46,884 nt of DNA from Nematostella vectensis (Eukaryota; Cnidaria; Anthozoa; Actiniaria; Edwardsiidae), in NCBI RefSeq assembly GCF_932526225.1, contig NC_064045.1:8808138-8855021 (forward strand), given 5' to 3'. The position numbers were made by a program, and so were the translations under genes. Each line of letters opens with the position of its first letter. Positions within the stretch are counted from its first letter, which is position 1. Below, piece after piece: positions 1 through 14,800 of the stretch. The notes under the pieces were generated by a model. The model ran no database searches. It was not told where the DNA came from and saw nothing but the letters and a program-made list of their open reading frames with translations.

Positions 1-848
1 GGGTTTCAATTTTTCTCATATTATCTTAACTGTTTCCATTATTAGTATTTCAAAATATCCCCAAAGTTCCATCATCAATTGTGGTAGAACCATAAGCACA
101 ACTGAATTTTTAACTCGTGAATGCTTGCAAAGCATTTACGAGTTATTGGAGGGACTTTAGTGTCACTCGATCGTCAAATGGTTAAAAGTGTTAGAACTTT
201 AAAAAGTACAGATAACTGAAAATTATTCATATTATTATTTTCTTCTAGAATTCCAGAATGTTAGAAATAGAAAACAATGCAGAAAATTTGGTGGTACTTA
301 GCTTATGCCTAGATAAGCTAGCAGCCAAAAGCAAAGCCCAGCGCACACAGTGAAGAAAACTTCATGCGTGCACTTTGCTTGCCAAAAACTCACAGTGTGC
401 AGGCATCAATCAAAGGAAATTACGTCTCGAGAGCAACTGAGGCAAAATTATCTCCTGCTTGAACTATGAGTTTTAGGCCTCGTGAAGCAGTGAGCAAAGT
501 GCAAGTGTAAAATTATCCTCACAGTGTGTGCCAGGCTTAAGAAAGCGAGCTACTTTAAAGCTTTCATTACTTGAAGGCACTGTTGGTGTATTTTACAAAC
601 AAACAGCAATATTAATTATTTGAGTTAATTATCTTGGCTGTTCAAGAGATCTCTGGTTTAACGATCTCCAAAAAAAGACATCAGAGTGAGATTACATTTT
701 AAAGATACCCTAGCCCTTATTCTTCTGGCAGGGGTGTCAGGTTTTGCCTGGGTCTATTTTTCTAAGGCTTGCTCTACAGTAGTAAAGATGTAATCTTTTA
801 CTGAATTATTTAAAACTGTTTCTCAAATTTGCAGCACAATGAAAGTCT
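1..848. other. 5' flank of the CCDC33 gene
   Basis: No coding exon is supported here. A candidate acceptor (pyrimidine tract ending TTTGCAG at 834) precedes the first coding exon, so an untranslated first exon may lie in or before this stretch. Around 333-540 there is a weak inverted repeat: GCGCACACAGTG on the left, with a near-complement in CACAGTGTGTGCC on the right. It may be an old MITE. The rest is AT-rich sequence in which I see nothing. Confidence 0.4.
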
Positions 849-2875
849 ATGATAGCAAGAATGCCTGAAGAGCACCCACCAGCACTACTGAAACTCAATC
901 TGAGCCATGTGTACTTCAATTCTCCAGGGAGGTAATTTATCAGTTTAGATTGTAATTCTCGATATTGTTTTTTTTTTTGTTTCACATTACTTAATTTTCT
1001 GGCTCTATTGATTTCTAAAATTACAATTTCTCAAAGAAAGACACATTCAGTTATTAACATCATTAAATTAGTTTCTTATTTGAAATCTAAAGATTTAAAC
1101 CTAAGATTTAATTAGCTCAGCATTTCGTTGGACATGACACTATACATTCTTATAGCTGAAGACAACCACAACAAACAAACAAATATGAAGAAGAATGTCT
1201 TTTTTGTTAATGTAGAAAAATAAGAATACATGATTGTGAATTATGATTGAACCTCATCAGACTTTACAAGCAAACCATCAAACATGAAGTTTTTTCAAAG
1301 AGCAAAATGATCACATGCTAAAGAGACTGGAGCACTCTTCACAAACACAATATACCAGTCAATAATTTCACTCAAAGCTGTGTTGTTCCATTAATGGAAC
1401 ACATAAGATTATTTAACTGTCAAAAAGCTAGCTGCCATGAACAAGTAGCCTGAGCCTTTTGTTGAAAACTAGGTTAACTATCTAGACAGTTGTTTCATCA
1501 TATTGTAGATATTTTCTGAAGATCTCCATAAATGGCTCAGTTCAGAAACAGTATGGCGTGTTGCTATATGTGGGGTCGGCTAAATCCCCCGTGCATGACC
1601 ATGTGTACACCACTGAACCATTGGAGGCGTCAAGTCCTGATGAACCAGTGTTCTTCAAGGACTCAGCTCTTTCCTTCCATTTGCCTCAAGGTAACCGAAG
1701 CAAGGATAAGTCACTTTTTCAGGGAGTCCTAGATTTCATGCCAGGCTGGGAAAGTTTAGATGGGTTTGAAAAAAAATCCATGCATGCCCTTCGAGTCTAA
1801 AAATAATTTTCTGCATTTTTTGATCCCAAGAAGAAAGCCCCGCTATATGGCAATAAAAATATCGAAAACAATTCTGCTCAACAAAAAAGCCATCCCCCTC
1901 CTCAAAAGTTAAATAGTCAACCCCTTAGTTCAATGTGCAATAGACAGCAATTGCTTATATAAATGATTTGTTTACTTTAAAAACATTATCATTGCCACGG
2001 TGATTTTTTAAACTCTTTGTTGTCAGCAAGATCAAGGTTTAAAAAAAATGATTTATTTTATTAGTCCTAACCTTCCAAGTAATTTTTTTTGTAGGTTTTG
2101 CATCCGATGATATAATTCTCACTGTGGAGGCCCACCAACTTGGAGATGACCCAGGACAAGCAGGGTCATTATATGGCAAGGGCTCACTCACTGTCTATCC
2201 CCATGTCATGTCCCTCTTTCCTCCTAACATCTCTACCCTGGACACGCCTGATAAATCCCAAGTGATCTACTCCTTAGCACAGCAGTTAATCCTGGTTAAG
2301 AAGCTAGCCGACAATGGGGTGCATGTTAATGTGGGTGTCATGAAGATGGAGGTGACATTGAAAAGCTTGGATAAGCAACCGGTGAAACAGCCAGAAAAAG
2401 GTAGGTATCCGTTTCTAAAAAAAAAACTTCGCCTTTCCTGAAAAATTTACCATCAAGCTAGGGCTGACTTCAATATTTTTTTGTGTTCTGTTTTTATACT
2501 GTTGGCAGCTCTTTGAGCATTTTGCCAAGCATCTGTGGAGTGTGGCTTGTCAATTTAACATTATGTATCTTTTTAGTTATTAAACACAGCTACTTTAACT
2601 AGTGCTGCAATGAGTGTTGATTATCAAGATAACCGCCTTTTTTATTTCCATCCATAATCATATTTTTTGTACTTATTATTATTATTCACTGCCCCTCATC
2701 ACCCTGCCCTGTTCTTGATACCCATTTCTCTGTCATCATGATTTCTTACCTGACATTACAAGCAGCAAATGCTACCCCTAATGAGCCTGTGGCTGGCCCA
2801 AGTACGGCTTCTCAGCCTGTACCAGTACTCACCACACCTCCAGTCACGCCCAATGGTTATGACACTAGGAAGACT
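849..2875 (+). CDS. CCDC33: CCDC33 exons 1-4: N-terminal C2-like domain
   Basis: These exons encode about residues 1-228. The first reads into LKLNLSHVYFNSPGR and the second continues YFLKISINGSVQKQYGV, a beta-strand pattern like the start of a C2 fold. Exon 3 carries ILTVEAHQL and a proline/leucine-rich stretch ending VGVMKMEVTLKSL. Exon 4 is a Pro/Thr/Ser-rich linker. Its acceptor is a NAGNAG pair (AAGCAG at 2761-2766), so starts at 2763 or 2766 are both in frame and would differ by one Ala. No clear calcium-binding Asp cluster is visible, so membrane or calcium binding is not claimed. Confidence 0.85.
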
Positions 2876-5800
2876 GTAAGTCCAGAGTATGTCATTAGAC
2901 TCTAAATAAATGCAAGAATATATCACAATGGGTGATAAAACATTGTTTATCAGGCCCGTACCTAGGGGGGGGGGGGTGCAGGGGGTGCGAACACCCCCCC
3001 CCCCCCCACACACACACACACAACGGCCAAAGGTCCAATATCGGTTCTCAATAGACATGCTATTTGTAGACAAAACTATAAAGCATAAGCTAGATCACTC
3101 TGGTATGTAGTCAAATCCAAAATAAACGTCCCGTGGAGATACTGCAATGGCACCGGAAAAATTAGGTCCACTTTTTTTGGATTTCGCACCCCCCCAAGAA
3201 AAATCCTGGGTACGGACCTGTTTATTTACATTGTATTAAGTGTTTCAGGCATCACACTCCCCTCTGACCTTATTTAATTCTACCTCCCTACACAAGGTGG
3301 GCTCACCAAGGGTAAACTGTTCCAACCATTTTTTTTTAAGAGCAGCCCAATATTGAAATGCCTTGACGAGTCTATTGTCAATCTCACAAATGTCAGCTTT
3401 TCTGCAATGAAGTCACAAGCTTGCTCATCCAGCAATTATGGTTTGCTTGATCGATTGACTGCTGCTTTCCTTCTTCAAAACACTGATCATTAAAAAGCAT
3501 ACTTGTCAACCTCTAAAAATCTCAAGGCTTGATTATTTTTTGGGGGGAGGGGTGTGTTATATATTTTTGGAGGAAGGGGTGGGTATACCTTTGTAGGTTT
3601 TTTCCATATAGACAGCTCTCCTGCAAAAATCCACTTATAGATCTCACAAAGGTGTTAGATGAATTGCGCTATGTAAGGAAATTATTGTTTTCATTATATT
3701 AATAGGAAATAGGCAAAATGTCGAATTTCTATTGAATAATTTTTCGGAAGAAAAAAATCTCCTCAACGCGGAAGAGCGGGAAAAGAGATCCAAAATCTTG
3801 AGACTCCCGTCTAATGCAGGAGAGTTGACAGGTATGGAATGGGGTGTCCCAGCATGTTTGTTTGCTTGTGACGTAATGACTGTATTTTGTGACAGATTCC
3901 CGACCCACCATTGGGTAGTCTGAGTTCCCCTGTCCACCCCCGCTACCTGTGTGGCAGCTTCCTAGCCAGAGAGGGGTACTGTGAGGTAGTGGTGCTGGTA
4001 CATGCTGCTTATGGTATCCCTGCCAAGTCAGATGGCCGTCTACCACAGCCTTATGTTACAGGGTATGTAACAAGGCATACGCAGATAATACAAAAATAAC
4101 TTATGAATAAACAGATTAATTATAACCAACATCATCGCCATCACCCCATGAATAATCAATGTTGTCATCATCTTTTTTACCATCACCACCATCATCATCA
4201 TCATCATCACCATCACCATCACCATCATCATCATCATCATCATCATCACCATCACCATCACCGCCATCATCATCATCACCATCACCATCATCAACATCAT
4301 CATCATCATTATCATCATCATCATCATCATCACCATCATCATCATCATCCTCATATAGTAAGCATCTTCATTTATTATAAATCATCACTACTGTCATCCG
4401 CATCATGGTAGTAGTAATTTTTATCATCACCCTTCATCATCATTCTTTATCATCATCTTTTATCATCATCCTCATGATCATATCATCTGATTATCATCTT
4501 TCATGCTCAGCTGTTTAATAAATGAGAGATGGTGACATCTTAGGCATTGGTTTCACAAACAAAAGTTGAATAAAATGGCTATTAAAAATTTATGAGTTTA
4601 TGAGTACTTAGAATAAACTCACTGTTCCCTTTTATCATTCCTTGGGAGCTATCGACCCACATGATAAAATCTTTGACCCATTTTAATTTCTTACAATAAT
4701 ACTCTGTTCTTTATTGAAGGTCATCACGAAAAGACCTGAGCCGCAAACTTCCAGCCCAATCAGTCACACATTCATCAATTCAACCAACACAGTCCCCAGC
4801 ATGGGGGGAACTCTTACTGATAGAGGTTGCTAAAGAAGATGCCAGGCAAGAAGGTAGACATCTGTTAATATCATTGCGCCTTGTTGCCTAGGGAGTGTTC
4901 ATTAAATACTCTGAGGGGGTGGGGGAAGACGGAAGGGGGGAGGGGGCTTTAAATAACCAACCAAAGGGGGGTCTCAGAAAGGCCTATTTTCTACTGAAAT
5001 CCTGGGGGTTGTAAAGGGAGGCACCCAATTTTTTTTATTACTATAGGGATGAGTGGGGGGGGGGGGGGGGGGGGGCGAGGGAGGGAGGATGCTGCTCTGA
5101 AATTTTAAGTTGTCCTGAGGATTAGAAGTCAAGAGTGACTGAATGATGATTCCAATAGGTCTTGTCAACCATACTGTATCTCTGGTTAGAATCTTATGCT
5201 TTATGCACCAACTCAATAGAGAATGTTGTAACAGCTTCCCTAAATCAGCCAGTAGAATTTTTTTTTCCACACTTGGTACTTGGGATGACAAATGAAGGCT
5301 AACAGAGACTCTTTTTATTCCTGGACTGCGTCTCGTTGCATACTTTTTTGTTCATGATACGTTGTGACGTCATCTGTGCATCTATTAGAGGACAGAGTCA
5401 TGCAAAAATGAGATCTATTCGTTAAATGTTGCCTGCTTTGCACTCCTGCTTTCTATAAAGGCACACAAAGAATAACAAGTTTTTATTAACTCCTAATCAA
5501 ACAATTTTCAGAGATTATCCTTACCGTGGCTGATCATCCAAGTAGAGAGCTACTGACAGAGTTCAGCATTCCCATAATCCATCTCAAGCCTACACATCAG
5601 TACCATCTAGAGCTTGTGAAGGTGAGGTCGCACCCCCACCCACCCCCCCCTCTAGGGATGGACAGAAGCTTGGGTTTAGTTTATTTATTTGTAAGCATTG
5701 TGATTTAGGGTGTACAACCGCATCCCTTTTGTCACTACCCTCTTGGGAAATGTTTTATCTCTTGAGCATGTTATGTATAATGTAATGATTCAAATAAGCG

Positions 5801-8800
5801 TCCTCCTTTAAATAAGCAACCCCTCCCCAATAAACTCCACCCCCTCGACTTTAAATTTCCCTCCCCAATAAACTCCGCTTCCTCGATCTTGAATTTTGGA
5901 ATGAGCAACCCTCTGCAATAAACGCCCCCCTCCCCAGACTTGCACCACTTAAATTATGCAAATCTTTATTTTATTTAAGATCTCTCTGACATTCTCATAT
6001 TACAACAATATTGTCACCAACTTGCAAACAATAAAAAACCCTCCATGAGTGTTCTGTATTTTCCTTAAAAGGCTAACTACATTTTTACTGCCCTTTTATG
6101 TTGTCGTGAATTAATTTTTGTTTTCAATCAATTCTGAAACTGGTGTTTTTCATTGAAATCAAATAAGCAACCCTCTCCAATAAAACGTCTGCTGGTTGCC
6201 AAGGGCGGGAACACTTACACATGTTATGAAGAAAAGTCAAGATTTCTCCTACGTCTGTAATTTCTTTAAAAATTATGTATTCCTGATGCACTGCACCAAC
6301 TTATCATACAAACCCCTAGTTTTAAAGGGAATTTTCGGTATTGCTTTATTGAAATAAATTCTAGTGTTTTTTATGGGGCTGGGTCATTTATATTTGTTTT
6401 TGTATATTTGGAGATGTTGTGTTTTCCTCTACCCGCCCCCCTCATCAACATGATGGCAGGGTTATCCCAGTCGTCCCCAGGGTTTTCTGTGGCTGGCTGT
6501 CACTTCTCCCGCACTAAGTCCCTGTATTTTTTTCTCACAGCCCATGAGCGAGTCTGCTAAAGACACCCGACTCTTTGTGACATTGATAGTCAAAGAGGAT
6601 GCGCTTTTAGAGCAAGGGGGCAGCTCGGATCAAATCCTTGGGCTTGAGGTAAGCTTATACTATCTGGGACCGCGGAGAGGGATGGGCTAGTGGTGCTATA
6701 GCCGTAGCACTTTTTGGCTTGGGTTGATTTTTTCGGGGCTCCAGATTTGCTTTTAGGACTCCAGATGACCTAGACATATATAATTGTTTGTCCTCGCCAA
6801 ATGTTTAGCCCTACCACTTTAAAATGGTCTCCGCGGTCCCTGACCATGCCACGCTGACCATTTAGATGTCTCTCGCAGGATCTCCTTGTGAAACGGATAT
6901 GAATGTGAAATGCGTATTTCAGTTCTTATATAGAGATTCTCCGTATGTGTCTTTTCCAAGCATTAAAATAAACGAAGAGTGTATATTGGATTTGCTCTTG
7001 CTGGAAATTTTGTTACAAGCTTTTTTATGCGAAAACCTTGAAATTGTATCCTCACGAAAATTAGTACGAAAAACTGTACAAGCATGCATGTTTACCATGA
7101 AAGATAATTAAGATTAACAGTGACTTTATTTGTCCATATTCAGATGCTGTTACGTGGTCTAGAAAGTCCGATATCCAACCAGCTTGGTCCCCTGATAGCC
7201 GTAGCGCGTATAGCCCCAGACTGGCAGCAATACAAGTAAGGAAAGAGACAATGTGGTGTTCCATAGAGATCAATCATGGGTCTTTTTACGACTTTTTAAC
7301 CAAGTTGTCTGCTAACGAAATGCCATAAAATAATTTTTTTCCTGGTTGAACATGGTCGCTTAGTCTCTGGCCATTTCATCAGAACTAGACAGCCCAAATA
7401 TTCTCTCACATTTCTATTCATCACCAGAGACACTATGCTCACAGCTCAGCCAAGTCCAGCTGGTGTTACCATGACTACCATCAATTTCCCGTCACCGCAT
7501 CCCATGTCATTCTCCGTCGCTGGGTCTGCGCATGCGTACGGGTCTCCTCAGGTAAATACTGAAGCAATCTCATTCCTAGAGCTCAGGTACCTTTATGTAC
7601 CTTCCCGCTGGCAGAAAGGTACGTGGGCTCTGGGGACCATCCTCTCAACGTTAGAGGGAAATAACCCTGGGTTTCCGAGAATTTCTGGGAACGAGATTCA
7701 TATGGAAGCATGTGTCAAAATGCAATCCTGAAACGGAAACGAAACGTTGATGCTGAGAAAATACCGGCTTTAGCGTCCGCTGGAAAGATCCAACAAAGAC
7801 GCCTAAATAGCCAAGGTCCAGGGAAAACGGAACTGTTTGCAAATCCTAGCGAGATCAGAGATCACAAAGAATTAAAGTGGCTTTGTCAGCTTGCCATCCT
7901 AACAGCCAAAGAGCCAGTTGGAAATAATTCAATTGGAACAGCGTGTCTGCAATCTCCTTAGCGTTTGGAACGACTGTTTTTGATACTGTGTATGGATGGA
8001 ACTTTTTTCGATGGTTATTGTTGTAATTTTATTCTAAAGTAATGAACAAGAACAGAGATTGACTGTTATCCTTTAACAAAGCATTTCCATTTGAACCCCC
8101 GGAAGTTCTCGCTGATATTTGCAAAAAAATTATCTCAAAAAGAGGCTCCCATTTATGCATCCTTAGTCTGCCCATCAAAGTGAAATTCAAACCTGGCCAT
8201 TGTTTTGAGGTTGTCGTTTATTTGGCGCTTACTTGTGTTGGTGATTACCGCTGTACAGGTGACTGTTTGTGGTGAGCCGCAGGAGCAGCCTCAATGGAAC
8301 CAAATGCTGTTCTTCCCTGGTGCCCAGACCTCGCTCTTCTCATCCTCGGCTTCACTTGTCATCGAGTATTACGCTATATCACTGGGTAAATTTACTTTTA
8401 GATGCATCTTGGTAATTTCATTGTTGTGGCATTTAATCATTGTTTTCGCTGTTATTTCTATATTTACTGTAGTTTGACTTCTTTGTTATTGAAAATTAAA
8501 ATATTTGTCAATAATGAGTACTTAATAATTTTTTTTCACATAGAAAATATATGCTGAGTCATATTGTTTTGTTCTTAGCAACCGGAGCATCTGACTGGCA
8601 GCTGTCCAGTCCTCTCGGCTATTCTTACCACAGGCTGGACCAATTTTTGCTTTCTAGTCTCCAACAAGAGAGTGCAAGCCTAGGTCTCAGGCTTGATTCT
8701 CTTCCGGTTGAGGTAGGTAGATGCTTTGTTACTCCTAGATTTAGTAAGTATAGTATTGACTCAATGTGTAAATATGATGTCAGTTTACCCACGTTTCCCT

Positions 8801-11800
8801 TTGAGCCTGTTGTTGGGGGAATTTCTGATAAGTTGTTTCTATGGTGTTGCTATGGTAACAGGGCTTGCTCATTAGGACGACCATGGGAACTGGTGCAACT
8901 GTGGGTCTCGTCTTGCGACTTGTGACTGCTCAGGTAGGCTACAAGATAGGCACTATTTCCAGGCCTTTACCAAGGGGGCGGGGTGCAGGGGGGGTGCACC
9001 CCCACCCCCCCCCTCCCCCACAACGGCCAAAAGTCTACTTTCGGCTCTCAATAGATGTGCTATTCGTAGATAAAACTATAAAGCATAAGTTAGATCACTC
9101 TGGTATGTCATTAATCCATAAGTCAGACTTTATTTCTAGCCAAATCCGACAATAAACGTCCCCTGGAGATACTGCAAAGGCTTAAAAAGAACCCTTTTTG
9201 TTCTTTCTGTGGTGGTCAGATTTTTATCAAAAACTTCCCCCCTCCCCACCCCCCCCCACCCAAGAAAAATTAGGTCCACTTTTTCAGATTCCCCCCCCAT
9301 GAAAAATCCTGGGTACGGGCCTGATTTCCATATACCCTTGACATTTAAAGTAACAGCTGGCTCGCAGAGCTTTCTTCCTGTTTGTTTATATCAGTTCACT
9401 TATCCATGTCCTATAATACATCAATTAAAGAGTCCCTGACAGCCGCCATTTTGTCATCCTAGCAAAGTACTGTACGAGAAAGCACCCATTTCCATCGGCT
9501 GATCAAGATAAGCTTTTGAGAAATTATTGTATGAATTTGGTAACTGGAGTATGAAATTTTGGTTTTAGATGGCTATTTTAGGTTTCATCACATATTTTGC
9601 CCATTACATGCCGCCATTTCACGATCCGGCACAATACTGAATGACTCAGAGAATCCATTTCCTTTGTCTAATTCAAATAAGTAACTGAGAAAACTTCAAT
9701 CAAATATCAAGTATCAGACCAATCGTGGATGGTTACCTTGCAAGTGGACCGCTGCATTTTCAATTGTTAACAATAAGAAAGGTCGCTGTCATTGATTCGC
9801 CCCTAGGTGTTCCTTGATCTCGTCCTGGCGCATATTATACCTGTGGCTGTTATGATTGTTTCAGCGACAAGACACACGTGTCGCCGCTTCTCACCTTTCC
9901 TCACTTCCCGTATTCAGGATGGCTGGCCCTGGTCCAGGCCCCGCTCCTTCAAACCCAGCACCGATTGCTGATCAGGTTAGTATCCTCAAATAAACGTCGC
10001 TTTTACATGATCGCATCACGTGAGACTGATGTATAAAGATGCAGACTGCTTCACGCAGTTGACAAGCATGAGTTAGTTTGCAAGGACCGTCACAGAAGAC
10101 GGTCCCACGGGCCCCTCACGTTTTTACGTCTCCCAAGACAGGCTAATGTAATAATATGTGCTTAGAGACTGCTCAATAAAAAAGAAGAAGGATTCACAGT
10201 TCACAATATAGAAAGCCAGTTTTCTACACCTCCAGACACATCCAAAGCTTACCCATGCATGATCGAACCTGTGTCATCTGGCTTGAGAAGCAAAGCTTAT
10301 GATACTGGGATTTGGTGGATTACTGATCACTTGAAGTGATTTGTGGCAAATAGCAGCTGTTTTCCATTAACTGATCACATTTTAAGATTTGAAGCTCAAT
10401 TCGCCAATAGCTGCAAAGGCGCCAGACTTTGACGCAACTGATTGGCTTTTTATATATATATTACTGAACACATCTCTTTAACAGACCCGGCAAAACCCAA
10501 CCCGACAGATATTTTCAGCCTACCCGAGGAGCTCTTAGCCTCCCCGACACCCGGTGAAATTTCTCAATCAACCCGAAAATTTACTTTCTTACCCGACGAG
10601 TAAGTTCGGTAAATAAAAATTAGCTGACCCGGTGAAAAAAATTACAACCCAGAGTTCCCAAAAAACCTGACGAAGATCTAGGTTTCGTCGGGTCTGTTAC
10701 AGAAAGGTGTAACTGATCACATGGCCTGATTTGCTCCGCTATTTGCTTACTGATTGGCTGTTTTTTTTATCTAATCAAATGGCCTGATTTGCTCCACCTA
10801 TGGTCTACTGATTGGCTGCACAGGATCCTTATGGGCTACCATCGTTCAATGCTGTCAAGAGCGTCCTTCCTCAGTTCACAGCAGTTCCTTTAAGGAGCCG
10901 TCCTCCTCAGGCGCAGATGACAGCCCCTAGGGGGGATATGTGAGCACTTAAAGTCCATACATGTGGAGAATCTTGTTTTACCTATTCTTTCGTGGCAGGT
11001 AGAACTAAATGGGGCAGTAACAGATGAAATTAAACCAAGGACATCTTTTCCACAGTGTGGTTACCATCGTCGTTGCTAAAAGTCCCTAAAACCGCTGCAA
11101 AAAATCATATTCATCTTATGTCATGTTTACGTATTATTTTTGTCGGAGGAGCCCTGTTTCTTCCTCTTTTTGTCGTCAGCGTAAAAGATGAGCTTAAGGG
11201 ACGCCTTAGGAGGGTGATCTTATTTGTTTAACAATTGAAACGGGCCACTTTAAACAAGAGAGTTAGTGGACTTGAAATGCAGGGGTCTATGGCATTTCAA
11301 TAGGTCAAAAAAAGGCAAGAGGGTAGAATGAGAGCCCTTCTAAAACAAACTGAACTTTGAATGTTTCACCCGCAGATCTGCTACGACCGCTGAAATGAGA
11401 AGTTTGAGGGATCTCCCACCCGATGTGAGTGCTATTTTGAATGACAAAAAGGCGGCTGGCTAAGTCTTTTAAAAGAGGCTAGCTCAGCCCACCAATGATG
11501 CATTGTGGGGCACAGCCACGCCCCTACTAACCATCTTCTTATATTTTTTAAAAATATTGGGGGGGCATGCTCCCAGTGCCCCCCCTGCTACAGCCCAGTG
11601 CCCCCCCCTTCTACGGCCCAGTGCCCCCCTGCTACGGCCCAGTGCCCCCCCTGCTACGGCCCAGTTTTGGGCGTTTTTCGGACACCAGCCACTATAACGT
11701 TACAGACGGGAAGTGGATCCCACGGCTAGAATGCGCAACCTCCGTAAATACTGCATGTGATAACAAGACTTGCATTGCATAAGCGCTACAGAGGCTTTTC

Positions 11801-14800
11801 CTTATAGATTATAGCCATTTATACACAGGAAGTATTCTTCATGTGGTCTAATATCTAAGCTTTTTTTCAGCTTCGCAACACTATGGACATGAGAACACTG
11901 GCCTTACTGGACTACCAAATGCAGGTAGTTATTAGTAAACGTAGTACATATATTTAACTTTACAGTAACAATGAGTAACTGGGGAGCGCCATACGTAGTA
12001 AACGTAGTACATACATTTAACTTTACAGTAACAATGAGTAACTGGGGAGCGCCATACGTAGTAAACGTAGTACATACATTTAACTTTACAGTAACAATGA
12101 GTAACTGGGGAGCGCCATACGTAGTAAACGTAGTACATTCATTTAACTTTACAGTAACAATGAGTAACTGGGGAGCGCCATACGTTCGACCAATATTTCG
12201 TGACTTTGTGAAGTGAGTAATATGTAAGTAATCTACGTACATGTCTTTTATTCTTGTAGGAGGTGGACCGCTATAGGGCTGCGATGCGGAAGCTAGCCGC
12301 AGACTTGTTGCACCTTCGACAGGAAAATGCTCGCCTAGAGGTAAGGGACGAAGCGCTTGACTTTTGACAGGGGCAATGGCTGCAACCCCCTTAAAAATGA
12401 GCGAGGCTCTGGCGACCAAATACTGGCAGAAACAATCGCCACACCCTTTCGGAAAAAAAATCGAGCACTTAAACCGTCCGGGAAAGAAAATCGAGGGACA
12501 AAAAATTAGCTCCCCCCGTCAAATATCAAATGGACCGTCCCTAATTCAATAATCTCTAGCAGCCGACATCATTGAATGTTCATCATATTATTGCAAATGT
12601 GAACTATTCAAGACAACAACGATTTCACGCTAGCTGTTCTTGTTACTCAGGAAGCGAACAGTCGTCTTCGGCGTGACTTAAACCAGCATGACGAGATCTC
12701 ACGGCTGATGATTGGCTCAGATGACTTGGATAATGTCACGCACGGGGAGCTTGTGCAGAAATTCGGTAACGCAATTCCCGATAAAGTCACCCACGGGGAT
12801 ATTGTTCAGAAATTCGTTAACGCAATTCCTTATAATGTCACGCACGTGGGGCTTTAACAGGCATTTGGTCACTCAACAGACCTGAACGATAATTGAAAGT
12901 CACGGATAGCCTTCTATACATTATTTCATAAACCAGACATTGGATATCAAATGATTGCATTAGTCTGATAGTGATGATAACAATAATGATGAGTATGGCG
13001 ATGAAAATCATATTGGTGATGGTGCACATCGTTGATTGTAATGACGATGATGATGGACGATAGGAAGGAGACGTAGTTGATGATAGTGATGATGACGATA
13101 ACGATGATGATGATTATGATGGTGATGGTGATGGTGATGGTGATGATGATGATGATGATATCTCATTGTATTTTCCCCAGCTCTTCTGAAGAAGAAGCTA
13201 TCTGATGAATCGACGAGGAGACAGGAACTGCAACAGCGAACACAAAATCTTCAGAACGAACTGATCAAGGTACGTGGTTATTTGAGACTGTACCTAGCCT
13301 TACCTCACCTCACTTTTCTCCACCTTATGGCACCTCATCTAACCACACCTAACAGCACCTCATCTCACCTTTCCACACCTAACAGCACCTCATCTCACCT
13401 TTCCACACCTAACAGCACCTCACCTCACTTTTCCACACCTAACAACACCTCACCTTTCCACACCTAAAAGCACCTAACCTTTCCACACCTAACAGCACCT
13501 CACCTCACTTTTCCACACCTAACAACACCTCACCTTTCTACACCTAACAGCACTTCACCTCACCTTTCTACACCTAACAGTACCTCACTTTTCCACCCCT
13601 TACAACACCTCACCTTTCCACACCTAACAGCACTTCACCTCACCTTTCCACACCTAACAGTACCTCACCTTTCCACACCTAACAGTACCTTACCTTTCCA
13701 CACCTAACAACACCCCACCTCACTTTTCCACACCTAACAGCACCTTCCCTCACCCTTCCAAACCTAACAGCACCTTTAATCACCTTTCCACACCGAACAG
13801 CACCTCAACTCACCTTTTCACACCTAACAGTACCTCACCTTTCCACACCTGACAGCACTTAACCTCACCTCACCTTCCCACACCTAACAACACCTCACCT
13901 TTCCACACCTAACAACACCTCACCTTTCCACACCTAACAGCACTTAACCTCACCTCACCTTTCCACACCTAACAACACCTCACCTTTCCACCTAAAAGCA
14001 CCTCACCTCACCTTTCCACACCTAACAGCACCTTTCCACACCTAACAGCACCTTTCCACACCGAACAGCACCTGAACTCACCTTTCCACACCTAACAGTA
14101 CCTCACCTTTCCACACCTAACAGTACCTCACTTTTCCACACCTAACAACACCCCACCTTTCCACACCTAACAGCACTTCACCTCACCTTTCCACACCTAA
14201 CAGTACCTCACCTTTTCACACCTAACAGTACCTCACCTTTCCACACCTAACAACACCCCACCTCACTTTTCCACACCTAACAGCACCTCCCCTCACCCTT
14301 CCAAACCTAACAGCACCTCCCATCACCTTTCCACACCGAACAGCACCTCAACTTACCTTTCCATACCTAAAAGTACCTCACCTTTCCACACCTGACAGCA
14401 CTTCACCTCACCTCACCTTCCCACACCTAACAACATCCACCTCTCCACACCTAACAACACCTCACCTTTCCACACCTAACAGCACTTCACCTCACCTCAC
14501 CTTTCCACACCTAACAACACCTCACCTTTCCACCTAAAAGCACCTCACCTCACCTTTCCACACCTAACAGCACCTTTCCACACCTAACAGCACCTTTCCA
14601 CACCGAACAGCACCTCAACTCACCTTGTAATGTATATACAACGTCCAAAGTATGCCGAGGCTTCACTGTTGAATCGAGATCAATAAAAAGCACGGCATAA
14701 AGTTATTATCTGCACCCTTCAGCTGTCAACCTGCGTCGTTTTCTCCAAAATCACGTGATCAATCACATTTGCTGTTATTCTTAGAAAAACGAGAAAGAAA

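Noticed and set aside
3732-3830. Possible extra CCDC33 exon (SEEKNLLNAEEREKRSK) ending at a donor-like GACAG/GTATGG
   Set aside because: No good acceptor, and exons 4 and 5 already join in phase 0 without it. Left out, though a skipped exon cannot be excluded.
4040-4411. Met-, His- and Ser-rich open frames on both strands
   Set aside because: They are translations of a CAT trinucleotide microsatellite and have no other content.
7435-7961. Longer open frames downstream of CCDC33 exon 10
   Set aside because: The 7435 frame is the exon reading into its intron past the donor at 7552; the 7710 frame has no splice support or recognisable content.
11904-12419. 171-codon - strand frame with four identical segments
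   Set aside because: It is a shadow of the 63-bp minisatellite and runs antisense through a conserved CCDC33 exon.
13282-13467. Small frame rich in Pro/Thr/Ser/His
   Set aside because: Lies in the 1.3-kb CACACCTAACAG minisatellite.
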